From CAYRFF01 sp964436125 (lineage in GTDB: Bacteria > Bacteroidota > Bacteroidia > Chitinophagales > Saprospiraceae): a stretch of DNA of 58,985 bases. Location: NCBI GenBank assembly GCA_964436125.1, contig CAYTBT010000017.1:1-58985 (forward strand), written 5' to 3'. Positions within the stretch are counted from its first letter, which is position 1, and each line of letters opens with the position of its first letter. Made by a program: the position numbers and the translations under genes. Shown piece after piece: positions 18,178 to 27,713 of the stretch. A model generated the notes under the pieces. That model was not told the DNA's origin. It ran no database searches and worked only from the letters and a program-made list of their open reading frames with translations.

Positions 18178-19041
18178 ATGGAAGCACAAGAAGATAAAAA
18201 TCTAGAAGCAAGTAAAAAACGTGGGATACTGGGAAGTATCGGCGTGCATATCTTATTGCTCTTGCTCCTCTTTATCCCTATCTTATCCTATAAGTATCCG
18301 CCTCCTGAACAGGAAGGAGTTCTCGTCTCATTTGGACAGCCGGATATAGGAATGGGTAACGATAGACCGTCCACACAGAATGAGGTACAGGTGGAAGAGG
18401 TCGCTCCACCGGCAGCTAGCGAACAGCTTGAGAAAGTAGATCCCGTGAAGAAGCAGGCTATTGATGTGCCCGTGGAAAAGAATCTTATAGAGAAAGATAT
18501 GCTGACTTCACAAGAAGCTGAAGCAATTGCACTCCAAGAGAAAAAAAGAAAAGCCGCTCAAGAAGAAGCTGAGCAGAAAGCAAGACTCCAAGCTGCAAGA
18601 GAACAAGCTGCAGCAGAGAAGGCACGCCGTCAGAAAGAATATAAAGAGGCAAAGAAACAATTTGGCAATGTCTTCGGTAAAGGAAAAGGGAATACCGGTA
18701 TCGCAGGAAATCAAGGCGATCCCAATGGCGATCCCGACGCAAGTGTACTCGAGGGGATAAGTACCGGATCAGGCGTCGTCGGCGGTGGCCTCGGAGATCG
18801 AGGAGTAAAGTACTTCCCCAAGGTTAAGGATAGAACACAGAAATCGGGCATCGTTGTTATCGACGTCTGTGTGAACCAGGCAGGAAAAGTAGTCTCCGCA
18901 CGATATACACAGCGTGGTTCTACGACAACAGATAAACGCTTACGTGAGATCGCCATAAAAAATGCTAAGCGCTTTCAGTTTACCGATAGTGATATCGATA
19001 AACAATGTGGTACAATTACTTTTAACTTTAAGCTTGAATAA
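18178..19041 (+). CDS. tonB: TonB-like energy transducer
   Basis: The 287-residue protein has one N-terminal membrane anchor (about 20-40, GVHILLLLLLFIPILSY), a Pro/Glu-rich segment, a Lys/Glu/Ala-rich likely helical linker (about 120-165), a Gly-rich linker, and a C-terminal TonB-like domain (IVVIDVCVNQAGKVVSARYT). It spans the periplasm and couples ExbBD motion to outer-membrane receptors. It lies 28 bp after exbD. Confidence 0.88.
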   Translation: MEAQEDKNLEASKKRGILGSIGVHILLLLLLFIPILSYKYPPPEQEGVLVSFGQPDIGMGNDRPSTQNEVQVEEVAPPAASEQLEKVDPVKKQAIDVPVEKNLIEKDMLTSQEAEAIALQEKKRKAAQEEAEQKARLQAAREQAAAEKARRQKEYKEAKKQFGNVFGKGKGNTGIAGNQGDPNGDPDASVLEGISTGSGVVGGGLGDRGVKYFPKVKDRTQKSGIVVIDVCVNQAGKVVSARYTQRGSTTTDKRLREIAIKNAKRFQFTDSDIDKQCGTITFNFKLE

Positions 19042-19071
19042 TTTCTTGCTGAAGCTCTTGATCGATTGCCT

Positions 19072-20391
19072 ATGGATAAATATCGAGCAACATTGGAGAG
19101 GATTTATGCTTTGCTTCCGATGTTTCAACAGGAAGGTGCCTCCGCATTTAAACCCGACCTGTCCAATACATATACATTTCTTGATTATCTCGATAATCCG
19201 CAGGACAACTTCCGCTCAATACATATCGCCGGAACCAATGGAAAAGGCTCTACAGCGCATATCCTCGCTTCTTTGATGCAGGAGAACGGCTTTAAGACAG
19301 GCATTTATACCTCGCCGCACTATCTCGACTTCAGGGAGCGGATTAAGATCGATGGAACACTTATTGATAAAGCATTTGTGACTGAATTTATTGACAAGCA
19401 CATAGATTTTATCCGTGATTTACGGCCTTCCTTCTTTGAAGTGGTGACGGTGATGGCCTTTCAGGCATTTGCTGAAAAGGAAGTTGATGTTGCGATTGTT
19501 GAAACCGGTCTAGGTGGCCGCCTCGACTCTACCAATGTCCTTCACCCTCTTCTCAGTATCATCACGACGATTGATTACGATCATCAGGCTATTCTCGGCG
19601 ATACACTGGAGGAAATCGCAGGTGAGAAAGCCGGGATTATTAAGCCTGAAACGGCTATTCTTATAGGGGATAAACAGGAGGAAACGCATTCGGTATTTGA
19701 GGATGTAGCTTCCGCAAATGCGGCTCCACTTTTCTATGCCGAGGACTGTGTTGCCCTTACAATAATACATAAACGCATTGACAGCCTTAATTTTTCCATA
19801 AATATCGGCACAGAGGATTGCAGAATCATAAGCGATATTGCAGGAGCATATCAATTGCAGAATATCCGTACCGCAGTTGCTGCGTATTTTATCCTTCGTT
19901 CTGAGGGAATACTCCCGGAGCTTGCCATAGATTGTGTCACATTGCAGAATGCGCTCGGCAATATCCGTCCCAATACCCGTTTTATGGGGCGCTGGCAGGT
20001 TCTTCATCGCAACCCGCTCCTCGTGCTTGATAGTGCCCATAATAGGCAAGGAATGCAGAATTCTATAGCTCAACTTGAGAGTTATGAGTATGAAGTACTC
20101 CATATCGTGATTGGATTTGTCAAGGACAAAGACTGGAAACACATCATCCGAGACCTTCCGAAGCACGCACAATACTATTGTGTCAGCCCTAGACTTGAGC
20201 GTGGACTGGATGCTGAAATTCTGATGAAGAAAATGATATTGGAAGGCTTTAAGGCCAGGAAATACCCGAGTACTGAGAAAGGGCTTGAAGCGGCATTTGC
20301 GAAAGCTTCAGAATATGATATCTTATACGTGGGGGGAAGCTCATTTGTCGTTGGGGAAGTTCTGGGCTGGGCAAGTGCCGGAAATGATTAA
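19072..20391 (+). CDS. folC: Bifunctional folylpolyglutamate/dihydrofolate synthase
   Basis: Adds glutamates to folates and may also make dihydrofolate from dihydropteroate. The ATP-binding P-loop is HIAGTNGKGST (about 50-60), and family motifs TGIYTSPH, VETGLGGRLDSTN, TIDYDH and LGDTLEEIAGEKAGI follow. The ATG at 19072 is preferred over an in-frame TTG at 19066. It starts 30 bp after tonB and may be co-transcribed with it. Confidence 0.94.
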   Translation: MDKYRATLERIYALLPMFQQEGASAFKPDLSNTYTFLDYLDNPQDNFRSIHIAGTNGKGSTAHILASLMQENGFKTGIYTSPHYLDFRERIKIDGTLIDKAFVTEFIDKHIDFIRDLRPSFFEVVTVMAFQAFAEKEVDVAIVETGLGGRLDSTNVLHPLLSIITTIDYDHQAILGDTLEEIAGEKAGIIKPETAILIGDKQEETHSVFEDVASANAAPLFYAEDCVALTIIHKRIDSLNFSINIGTEDCRIISDIAGAYQLQNIRTAVAAYFILRSEGILPELAIDCVTLQNALGNIRPNTRFMGRWQVLHRNPLLVLDSAHNRQGMQNSIAQLESYEYEVLHIVIGFVKDKDWKHIIRDLPKHAQYYCVSPRLERGLDAEILMKKMILEGFKARKYPSTEKGLEAAFAKASEYDILYVGGSSFVVGEVLGWASAGND

Positions 20392-20441
20392 TTTTACAGC
20401 CATAAATTTAAATAACTTAGTCCATTGCATGTTTTGGCTAA

Positions 20442-20523
20442 TGCATAAACACAGCTTTCTACATCAACGTAACAAGTCTCCGTGAATTAAACACAGGACT
20501 TATGTAGGAAGCTATGTTTATGC
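20442..20523. repeat. Long inverted repeat between convergent genes
   Basis: A 22-base arm (20442-20463) is matched by the reverse complement at 20502-20523 with two mismatches; the inner bases (AAGTCTCCGTG against CACAGGACTT) also partly pair. The element lies between the folC stop and the DUF3467 stop. It could be a bidirectional terminator or a small repeated element. There is no T run of note. Confidence 0.7.
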
Positions 20524-20535
20524 TATGTTGACAGT

Positions 20536-20862
20536 TTATGCTTGTGCTGTCGGCGTATTGAAATTCATCGGAGGGATGTCACCACCTGATTGAGGCTCGG
20601 AAATTACACCGTGCTGGCTTTCATATTTCTTAATATTCTCATTCAATGCTCCCAAGAGTCGCTTAGCGTGAAATGGCGTGAGAATAACGCGGGATTTGAC
20701 GCGTGCTTTAGGTGCATTGGGGACGATACGGACAAAATCCAGGACAAATTCAGAATGTGAATGGGAGATGATGACGAGATTGGAATATGTGCCTTCCGCA
20801 ACTTCATCGCTCAATTCAATATTTATCTGATTTCCCGGATTTGGATTCTGTTGATCACTCAT
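20536..20862 (-). CDS. DUF3467 domain-containing protein
   Basis: The 108-residue product matches the DUF3467 pattern: INIELSDEVAEGTYSNLVII, then FVLDFVRIVPNAPKARVKSR, VILTPFHAKRLLGALNENI. It is small, soluble and probably cytoplasmic; function unknown. The ATG at 20862 (MSDQQNPNPG) is preferred over an upstream ATG at 20904. It is divergent from fabH. Confidence 0.88.
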   Translation of the reverse strand: MSDQQNPNPGNQINIELSDEVAEGTYSNLVIISHSHSEFVLDFVRIVPNAPKARVKSRVILTPFHAKRLLGALNENIKKYESQHGVISEPQSGGDIPPMNFNTPTAQA

Positions 20863-21066
20863 TGTGTTATTTTTAAGATTAGTAATTTTTATTCCGAGGG
20901 TCAAGGTACAATATTTCAGAGATTCCTATAAAATATTCCCGGATTAATATTTTAAGCAATGAGAGCTTGATTTTTATTCAGCCAATATGAATTTATCATT
21001 TTACGGGTAATTTTCTTTACTTTAGCTCACTCAAATGATATTATAATTACTAAAAATAAATAGGAT

Positions 21067-22134
21067 ATGTCTGAATTATTAAAGTCAAAGATTGCAGGCA
21101 TGGGACATTATGTGCCGGAGAACGTAGTAACTAATGAGGACTTAACCCGGTATATGGACACTTCCAATGAATGGATTGTGGAGCGTACCGGAATTGAAGA
21201 AAGAAGATATGCCACGCGACATAAAGAATCCACGACTTCACTTGCTGCCAATGCTTCAAGAAAAGCTATTGCCAATGCGGGGATTGAGGCTTCAGATATA
21301 GATTTTATTGTCTTTGCGACATTGAGTCCGGATTATTATTTTCCCGGCGGTGGTGTCCTTTTACAGCGAGAGCTTGGTATTTCTGAAGGCTCATGCGGTG
21401 CACTTGATGTACGGAATCAGTGCAGTGGATTTGTGTATGCTTTATCGGTTGCAGATCAATTTGTGAAAACAGGTATGTATAAAAATGTCCTCGTTGTCGG
21501 TTCTGAGACGCATTCAATGGGACTTGATTTCAGTACGCGCGGACGGAGTGTTACGGTCATATTTGGCGATGGTGCCGGAGCGGCAGTTCTACAAGCTTCT
21601 GATGATGAATCGGAAATATATTCCACGCATTTACACAGTGATGGGCGATATGCTGAAGAATTATCCTTTATCTGTCCCGGTGCACATGGTGGGTATCACG
21701 ATCAGGAAAATATGGAGAAATACGGTTTTGGAGACGAAGAATTTGGTGGCCTGTTTGTTACGCAGAAGATGGTTGATGATGGCATGTTGTATCCATATAT
21801 GAATGGGCGGAATGTCTTTAAACATGCAGTAAAACGTTTTCCGGAAGTAATTATAGAATCATTGAAAGCCAATAATCTCGGGCTTGAAGACCTCGATATG
21901 CTTATCCCACATCAAGCCAATCTGCGGATAAGCCAATTTGTCCAGAAGCACTTGAACCTTTCTGACGATCAAGTATTCAATAATATTCAGAAGTATGGAA
22001 ATACGACAGCAGCATCCATACCTATAGCATTATCTGAAGCTTGGGAAGAAGGGAAAATACAACGCGGTGATGTCGTCTGCTTGGCGGCATTTGGCAGTGG
22101 ATTTACCTGGGCTTCAGCCTTATTAAAATGGTAA
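21067..22134 (+). CDS. fabH: 3-oxoacyl-ACP synthase III (FabH)
   Basis: Starts fatty acid synthesis by condensing an acyl-CoA with malonyl-ACP. The catalytic triad is present: Cys in NQCSGFVYAL (about 120), His in IPHQANLRI and Asn in YGNTTAASIP. Length of 355 is slightly longer than E. coli FabH, with an insertion around 200-230 (YHDQENMEKYGFGDEEFGG). Some homologs of this subgroup act in other pathways, so the physiological substrate is not certain. The bshB1-like gene follows after 3 bp. Confidence 0.9.
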   Translation: MSELLKSKIAGMGHYVPENVVTNEDLTRYMDTSNEWIVERTGIEERRYATRHKESTTSLAANASRKAIANAGIEASDIDFIVFATLSPDYYFPGGGVLLQRELGISEGSCGALDVRNQCSGFVYALSVADQFVKTGMYKNVLVVGSETHSMGLDFSTRGRSVTVIFGDGAGAAVLQASDDESEIYSTHLHSDGRYAEELSFICPGAHGGYHDQENMEKYGFGDEEFGGLFVTQKMVDDGMLYPYMNGRNVFKHAVKRFPEVIIESLKANNLGLEDLDMLIPHQANLRISQFVQKHLNLSDDQVFNNIQKYGNTTAASIPIALSEAWEEGKIQRGDVVCLAAFGSGFTWASALLKW

Positions 22135-22137
22135 ATT

Positions 22138-22878
22138 ATGTATGATAAAATAGAAGAAGTCGATATACTCGCAATAGGCGTTCATCCCGATGATATTGAA
22201 TTGAGCTGTGGAGCTACTTTACTCAAGCAACAGAAGGAGTATGGGCACAGTATAGGCTTGCTGGATCTGACTGCAGGAGAGTTAGGCACGCGTGGATCAG
22301 GGGAGTTGCGCCTTAATGAAGCGGCTGATGCTGCAAGGATTCTCGGTGCACGCTTCCGCGCAAATGTCGGCCTGCGGGATGGCTTCTTTCAGCATACTTC
22401 TGATGAAGCAGAGAAGCTTATTCCTTATATCCGAGCCGCTAAGCCAAAGCTTGTGCTCACTAATACCGTTCACGACAGACATCCCGATCACGGCAGGGCT
22501 TCAAGGCTTACCGTAGATGCCTGCTTCCTGGCCGGATTGAGAAGGATTGAAACTGTGGACCCCATAAGTGGAGAGAAGCAGGAAGTTCACAGACCGGAGG
22601 CTGTATATTCTTATGTGCAAGACTACAGCCTGGAGCCGGACATAGTCGTAGATGTCAATGGATACATGGATAAGAAAATGGAAGCAGTGCTTGCATATAA
22701 ATCTCAATTCTACGATCCTGAGTCCGATGAACCTCAGACGCCTATCTCCGGAAAGGATTTTATGGATTTTATCCGTGCAAAGGCGCATACTTATGGACGC
22801 TGGATAGGCGTGGATTATGGGGAAGGGTTTAAAGTTCATAGACCTATCGGCGTACGTGACTTATTGCAACTACATTAA
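22138..22878 (+). CDS. bshB1: Bacillithiol biosynthesis deacetylase BshB1
   Basis: Zinc-dependent deacetylase that removes acetyl from GlcNAc-malate in bacillithiol synthesis. The metal site is visible as HPDDIELSCG (about 17-26) and HDRHPDHGRAS (about 110-120); LTAGELGTRGSGELR is also a family signature. Length 246 fits. It sits 3 bp after fabH, an apparent two-gene operon; the functional link between the two is unclear. Confidence 0.92.
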   Translation: MYDKIEEVDILAIGVHPDDIELSCGATLLKQQKEYGHSIGLLDLTAGELGTRGSGELRLNEAADAARILGARFRANVGLRDGFFQHTSDEAEKLIPYIRAAKPKLVLTNTVHDRHPDHGRASRLTVDACFLAGLRRIETVDPISGEKQEVHRPEAVYSYVQDYSLEPDIVVDVNGYMDKKMEAVLAYKSQFYDPESDEPQTPISGKDFMDFIRAKAHTYGRWIGVDYGEGFKVHRPIGVRDLLQLH

Positions 22879-23136
22879 GTCCAGTCAACAGCTTGAACTG
22901 CGGTGTACTTTAAGCTTATTGGATTCCTATGTCTGATGAAATACAATGCCTATCATACTAGAAGCAGCGATTTTGACTGAATGCTTGTCTTATGCTTGTA
23001 TAAAGTGAGAGTTTCCACGCTAGGATAAGTTTATGTTCAGCTTAAAGGAAATATCTTTTCTCCTCTGCCTTGGTCTATATGATAAAAGTAGATTGTAGTG
23101 GATTATAGTGGCAGATATCATGGAGTAATTCAATTT

Positions 23137-25716
23137 ATGAATGATTATTTTACAATTAAAAAGGCAGTACCAAATTCAATACTTATTAAACAGAATTACA
23201 TATATTACCTTCTAGGATTAATGTTAGTGGCATTCTTGTCCCCGAATCTTGTGGCACAGAATAGTTCAAGCCCTATTTACAAGCAATTGAAAGTCCGATC
23301 ACAACAATTGAAATATGCTCCGATTAAAGATGTATTTACTCCGATTGAGCCTGGAGCAGCACAACGTAGAGCGGTTTTTACTGAGCTTGAGGCTTGTCAA
23401 TTCCTGCGTGTGGAAGACAATTCAATACTCATGGAGAAACCTGATGTTTTAAGAATTCCACTAGACATAAAAGGGATAGGTGATTTAACATTAAAACTAT
23501 ACAAGGTTCATCTCTACAGTAAAGGAGAACGCGTTAAAATAGCGTCGGACGATAGTGCTTATCTCCCGATGAGCTATAATTCAGTTCATTACTGGGGTGT
23601 AGTTGATGGTCGCGAAACTCGTTCTATAGCAAGTATATCTGTTTCTTCTGAAGGGCTTGTAGGTATGGTCTCTATGGATAATAAAACCTGGGAGATAGGG
23701 AAATTGCAACAGGGTGAAAATTATATCCTCTATGAAGTAAACAAATTAAAGAAGGAGTTGCCTCCATTATGCAGTGGTGGGATTAAGGTGCCCGGTGCCG
23801 ATTTGCCTAAGCAAAATAATGACATTGAGCTTGCAATGGGAGATTCTATGGTTGATAATTGCGTACGTGTGCATATCGAAGTAGATAATGATATTTACAA
23901 TGATAAAGGAGATATCGATGCAACGCGGAGTTTCGTTGAGGGGATTTTCAGCCAAGTAGCAATCCTCTATGCCAATGAAGGTTTAAAGGTAAAGATCAGC
24001 GAGATTTATATCTGGGATGAGCCATCGCCTTACGATCCATCCAAGGGAGGGGATAATTTAAGTTTATTTCAGGCTGAAATGAATCAAAGGGGCTTTTTGG
24101 GTGACATTGCACATCTCGTGAATTATGGGCATGCCGGTGGAGTAGCATGGCTTAATACCTTGTGTTCACCATATTATGCCTATGCGTATTCAGGCATAGG
24201 AACTAGCTATAACATCGTGCCGACTTATAGCTGGACGGTGAATGTATTTGCTCATGAAATGGGACACAATATCGGTTCTCCGCATACGCATGCCTGTGCC
24301 TGGAATGGAAATAATACTCCTATTGATTGCTGTGGACCGGAAAGTGGTTATCCCGGCTCCGGATGTGCGGAAGATTCAACCTGCACCATTCCCTTGCCGG
24401 AGAGTGGGACAATTATGAGCTATTGCCATCTTATCGGAAGTGTAGGAATAGATTTTCAAGAAGGATTTCACGATCAAGTACAAGCTCTGTTAAAAGAGAA
24501 GGTCAGATATTCTTATTGTGTCGCGACGTGTTCAGGTGATCCCCTCGTAGCCAATTTTGAACAAGATAAAGTCAGTTTCTGTGAGGGAGAAGAAGTCCAA
24601 TTCACAGATATTTCAAGTGGTGATATCGTGAGCTATCACTGGTTCTTCCCCGGTGGAATACCCGCGGAAAGTTATGACGAGAATCCGCTTATCCGCTATA
24701 TCTCCAGCGGAACTTACGATGTGAAGCTCCTGGTAGTTGATTATTACGGAGACACATCGCGACTGACTATTCCCAATGCCGTACAAGTACATAGTCCTGA
24801 TATTGATCCTGTCGTTATAGCTGAGTCTTGTCTCGGAGCTTGTGATGGCAGTATTTCACTTTCAAGTGGAGTGAGTTATGAGTGGTCAACCGGAGATACA
24901 GTAGCCTTTCTCGATAGCCTTTGCAGAGGATTTTATTACGTGACAGTGACAGATTCCATAGGATGTGCAAATAATGCTAAGATTGTTGTCCATGGAGGCG
25001 ACGAGATTGTAAGACCGGAATTTTCTTATGATTCTTTATTATGTACCAATGATGGAGTTGTTGAGCTTCCGACGGAATCTGATAATGGAATCAGCGGTGT
25101 ATGGGCAGGAGAAATAGTCAATGAAAATAAGATAGAGACTGCCGCGAGCGGTGAGGGGAGTTGGTATATTAGTTTTGTTCCCGATACGGGCCAGTGCCTG
25201 ACAGGTATTATCAGTAAATTGATTACAATTTCACCAGCTCCCATAGCTGATGCAGGTCCTGATAAACAACTGCCTCAAAATAGTGCAACCGTGGACGTGT
25301 GCGCTGTGGAAGTCCAGAATGCGAGCTATCACTGGAGCAATGAAAACGGTCATACAGAGGAAGGACGATGTGTAAGTCTGGGTGAAGGAAATTGGATATT
25401 GACCGTGGAAGATAAAAGTACAGGATGCACAGCATTGGATACGATTTCTGTTTCTATGGGCACAGCTGTGATAAATCCATCTGTAAAAGTCCGTATTTAT
25501 CCCAATCCGGCAGATGATTACCTCTATATCGATGTCTCCGGTAATGCGGATTATACGGTGCAGGCTTTTAATTTATTCGGTGAGCTTATCCTTGATCAGC
25601 CCAATGTGAAAAGACTTTTTACGGGTAATTTACCTGCCGGTGTTTACTATGTCCACATTGTTTACGGGAAGGACAATAGCTTATTGATCAGGAGAATGGT
25701 GATTATTGCGAGATAG
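23137..25716 (+). CDS. Secreted reprolysin-like metalloprotease with PKD, SprB-like and T9SS domains
   Basis: An 859-residue cargo protein of the type IX system. The signal peptide is long (n-region about 20 residues, core YYLLGLMLVAFLSPNLVAQ). The metzincin zinc motif HEMGHNIGSPH starts at about residue 373, as in M12B-like proteases. A PKD domain follows (about 470-545, FTDISSGDIVSYHWFFPGG), then a SprB-like repeat (CLGACDGSISL, about 564), and a type A sorting domain at the end (VRIYPNPADDYLYIDVSG, GVYYVHIV). The ATG at 23137 is preferred over a GTG at 23098. It is expected to act outside the cell or on its surface. Confidence 0.92.
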   Translation: MNDYFTIKKAVPNSILIKQNYIYYLLGLMLVAFLSPNLVAQNSSSPIYKQLKVRSQQLKYAPIKDVFTPIEPGAAQRRAVFTELEACQFLRVEDNSILMEKPDVLRIPLDIKGIGDLTLKLYKVHLYSKGERVKIASDDSAYLPMSYNSVHYWGVVDGRETRSIASISVSSEGLVGMVSMDNKTWEIGKLQQGENYILYEVNKLKKELPPLCSGGIKVPGADLPKQNNDIELAMGDSMVDNCVRVHIEVDNDIYNDKGDIDATRSFVEGIFSQVAILYANEGLKVKISEIYIWDEPSPYDPSKGGDNLSLFQAEMNQRGFLGDIAHLVNYGHAGGVAWLNTLCSPYYAYAYSGIGTSYNIVPTYSWTVNVFAHEMGHNIGSPHTHACAWNGNNTPIDCCGPESGYPGSGCAEDSTCTIPLPESGTIMSYCHLIGSVGIDFQEGFHDQVQALLKEKVRYSYCVATCSGDPLVANFEQDKVSFCEGEEVQFTDISSGDIVSYHWFFPGGIPAESYDENPLIRYISSGTYDVKLLVVDYYGDTSRLTIPNAVQVHSPDIDPVVIAESCLGACDGSISLSSGVSYEWSTGDTVAFLDSLCRGFYYVTVTDSIGCANNAKIVVHGGDEIVRPEFSYDSLLCTNDGVVELPTESDNGISGVWAGEIVNENKIETAASGEGSWYISFVPDTGQCLTGIISKLITISPAPIADAGPDKQLPQNSATVDVCAVEVQNASYHWSNENGHTEEGRCVSLGEGNWILTVEDKSTGCTALDTISVSMGTAVINPSVKVRIYPNPADDYLYIDVSGNADYTVQAFNLFGELILDQPNVKRLFTGNLPAGVYYVHIVYGKDNSLLIRRMVIIAR

Positions 25717-25851
25717 AGCTGAAAATATAGAAATCTGAACCTTTTGTAGCGTGAAAATTCAGAGTTCTTGGAATCTGAAATTCTGCGATTGGAGGATTCA
25801 AGAAAGGAGTAAAGTGCTTGGATTGCAGAAAATATCCTGGTACAACTAAAG

Positions 25852-25906
25852 CCGGGCGCAAGGATTTTAACAGGAAGTGCTGTGTTGTATAATCCTTGCG
25901 TCCCGG
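25852..25906. repeat. Inverted repeat, possible bidirectional terminator
   Basis: CCGGGCGCAAGGATT (25852-25866) pairs with AATCCTTGCGTCCCGG (25891-25906), one extra base in the right arm, loop of 24. It lies between the convergent metalloprotease and fic genes. No long T run, so the terminator role is an inference. Confidence 0.6.
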
Positions 25907-26001
25907 ACATTGTTCATCGCTGAAGTTTACAAGTCATAGCCGGGTCCATCCATGAATTTATCTACCGTAATGCGTTGATGGCAATAAGATGCGATAAATA
26001 C

Positions 26002-27090
26002 TCAATAAAAACTTTCCAGGATGTCCATCAGCTGATGATTGAGATAAATGCGCTCTCGACCGACCTTCTCAGAGGTCAATACCCCGATCTGTGTAAGCTT
26101 ATAGAGATAGTTTCCTACGGTCTTAGGCGTACCCAGATCTGCTTCAATGAGGTGCTTCCGTTTGGTATAGGGAAGTCTGAAGAGAATTTCAATTAATTCA
26201 TGAGAATAGGCAAGAGGCAATTGATTTTTTACAATCTGTTCAATCCTATCCTTCAAGCTTAAGATTCTCTCGATGTTTTTCAATCCTCTTAAAGCTGACT
26301 GTTCAACCATATCAAGCATGAAAAGTACCCAGTTTTCCCATTCTTCCTTCTCTGTCACTGCTCTGAGTCTTTGATAATATTGAAACTTATTTTCAATGAT
26401 GTATCCACTGCAGAAAAGTGCTGGAATATGAAGTAAAGCTGATTGCTTCAGGTAAAGTAAAAGCAATATCCGCCCAGTCCTTCCATTTCCATCATAGAAT
26501 GGATGAATTGCCTCAAATTGATAATGCATCAATGCCATTTTAATCAATGGATCATAGCTATCATCCTCATTGATAAATTTTTCCAGACTAGCCAGCTTGT
26601 TCTTAATCACTTCTTCTCCTTCCGGTGGCGAGTACAGAACTTCCCCCATTCCAGTCGTAATTGCCGTACCGGGAGTCTGCCTTATCGTCGATTTGTTCTG
26701 TTTAATATGCCGCATTATGCTTATACAGAGATTGGTCGTGATAAATGGTCGTTTTTCAAGCTGCGATACACCATGCCATAAGGCTTCTTTATAATTCAAG
26801 ACCTCCTTGGAGGAAGAATAGATAGCCTTCTTCTCTGAGACAATGGTGCGATAAATATCTTCATTGGTGGTGAGGATATTTTCTATTTCAGAGCTCGCTT
26901 TTGCTTCCTGCAAGTGTATCGTGTCGATGAATAAGGTCGGGTTGGGCAAATTGGTGACACGACCATTGAATTCAGCAAGTGCTCTGCTTGCAGCGATCGT
27001 CTTTCTGAAAATAGCATTGGTGTCTAGGTCCGCCTCCGGTGGTAGTGGAGGTAGTGTATTATATGGCTTATGTCTGTTGTATTTTATCAT
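26002..27090 (-). CDS. Fic family protein with C-terminal winged helix
   Basis: Fic proteins usually transfer AMP from ATP onto target proteins. The core motif HPFYDGNGRTGR starts at about residue 195. An N-terminal inhibitory helix motif is present (SSEIEN, matching [S/T]xxxE[G/N]), which makes it an autoinhibited class II protein. The C-terminal ~60 residues (LIEADLGTPKTVGNYLYKL, then IGVLTSEKVGRERIYLN) form a winged-helix DNA-binding domain, as in many Fic proteins that regulate their own expression. Length is 362. The gap just upstream contains repeated AGGTAA/TTACCT inverted pairs, possible operators for this protein. It stands alone; no separate antitoxin gene is adjacent. Confidence 0.92.
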   Translation of the reverse strand: MIKYNRHKPYNTLPPLPPEADLDTNAIFRKTIAASRALAEFNGRVTNLPNPTLFIDTIHLQEAKASSEIENILTTNEDIYRTIVSEKKAIYSSSKEVLNYKEALWHGVSQLEKRPFITTNLCISIMRHIKQNKSTIRQTPGTAITTGMGEVLYSPPEGEEVIKNKLASLEKFINEDDSYDPLIKMALMHYQFEAIHPFYDGNGRTGRILLLLYLKQSALLHIPALFCSGYIIENKFQYYQRLRAVTEKEEWENWVLFMLDMVEQSALRGLKNIERILSLKDRIEQIVKNQLPLAYSHELIEILFRLPYTKRKHLIEADLGTPKTVGNYLYKLTQIGVLTSEKVGRERIYLNHQLMDILESFY

Positions 27091-27124
27091 TGCATTTCTG
27101 CCTTTCTTAACTTATTGTCAATAG

Positions 27125-27312
27125 AGGTAAAAATAGTATAAATTTACCTGTATCGACTTAATAGGGGTAATATCTACCTCTATAATGACAAAAGAGGTAA
27201 AATAGCAAAATATTACCTTTATATTGTTTAATTCAAAGGTATGGTTATTTTTTTGAAATAGGTAATATATTGTTAAAATTACCTGTATTGATTAAATGAA
27301 GTAATCATTACC
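27125..27312. promoter_or_regulatory. Array of AGGTAA/TTACCT inverted repeats upstream of fic
   Basis: Half-sites face each other in pairs: AGGTAA 27125-27130 with TTACCT 27144-27149; GGGTAA 27165-27170 with TACCTC 27175-27180; AGGTAA 27195-27200 with TTACCT 27213-27218; AGGTAA 27260-27265 with TTACCT 27279-27284; and a compact GTAATCATTAC at 27301-27311. Three pairs span 24-25 bp, and the array begins 35 bp upstream of the fic start codon. Such spacing suits dimer operators; autoregulation by the Fic winged helix is inferred. Confidence 0.7.
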
Positions 27313-27713
27313 CGTTTTTATGGAATAGACTTAGTGAATAATTTAGCGCTTTGGATTTATGAGTTTTTATTTACTAGTACATCTTGCAAATTTTAATTTT
27401 CGAGTAGTGGAAATTCTTGTGATAGGAAAGTGGTAGAATATTTTAAAGCCCTTCAGTGATTAAAGGCAGCACTTGGTTCAAGAGGGAATTTTTATATGAG
27501 AACGAGATGGTTTGCTGAAAAGGGCTTTAATAAATGATGAAGGAATTGTATTTTATTGTGAATTTGCCTTACATTGGAATATGATTCTGATGTTTTTATA
27601 GCATCAATGCTAGTAGAACAGGTCGGTCTCTGGAATTGCGACAGTGTCATAATCCATCTAGAAGAGAAATATTTAAGATTATTCCGGAGCAAAAAAGCAG
27701 AGTGTAAGTGAAT
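27313..27713. other. Intergenic region with an inverted repeat
   Basis: About 400 bp without a supported gene. TTAAAGCCCTTCAG (27443-27456) is matched in reverse complement by CTGAAAAGGGCTTTAA (27515-27530) with two extra bases, making an ~88-bp inverted-repeat element. No coding signal is visible on either strand beyond short frames. Confidence 0.5.

Noticed and set aside
19510..20172. A 220-codon open frame on the minus strand
   Set aside because: It is antisense to folC, which is clearly coding, and the product looks like a shadow of codon bias.
23098..23136. GTG start for the metalloprotease gene
   Set aside because: It would add 13 residues ahead of an already long signal peptide; ATG 23137 is simpler.
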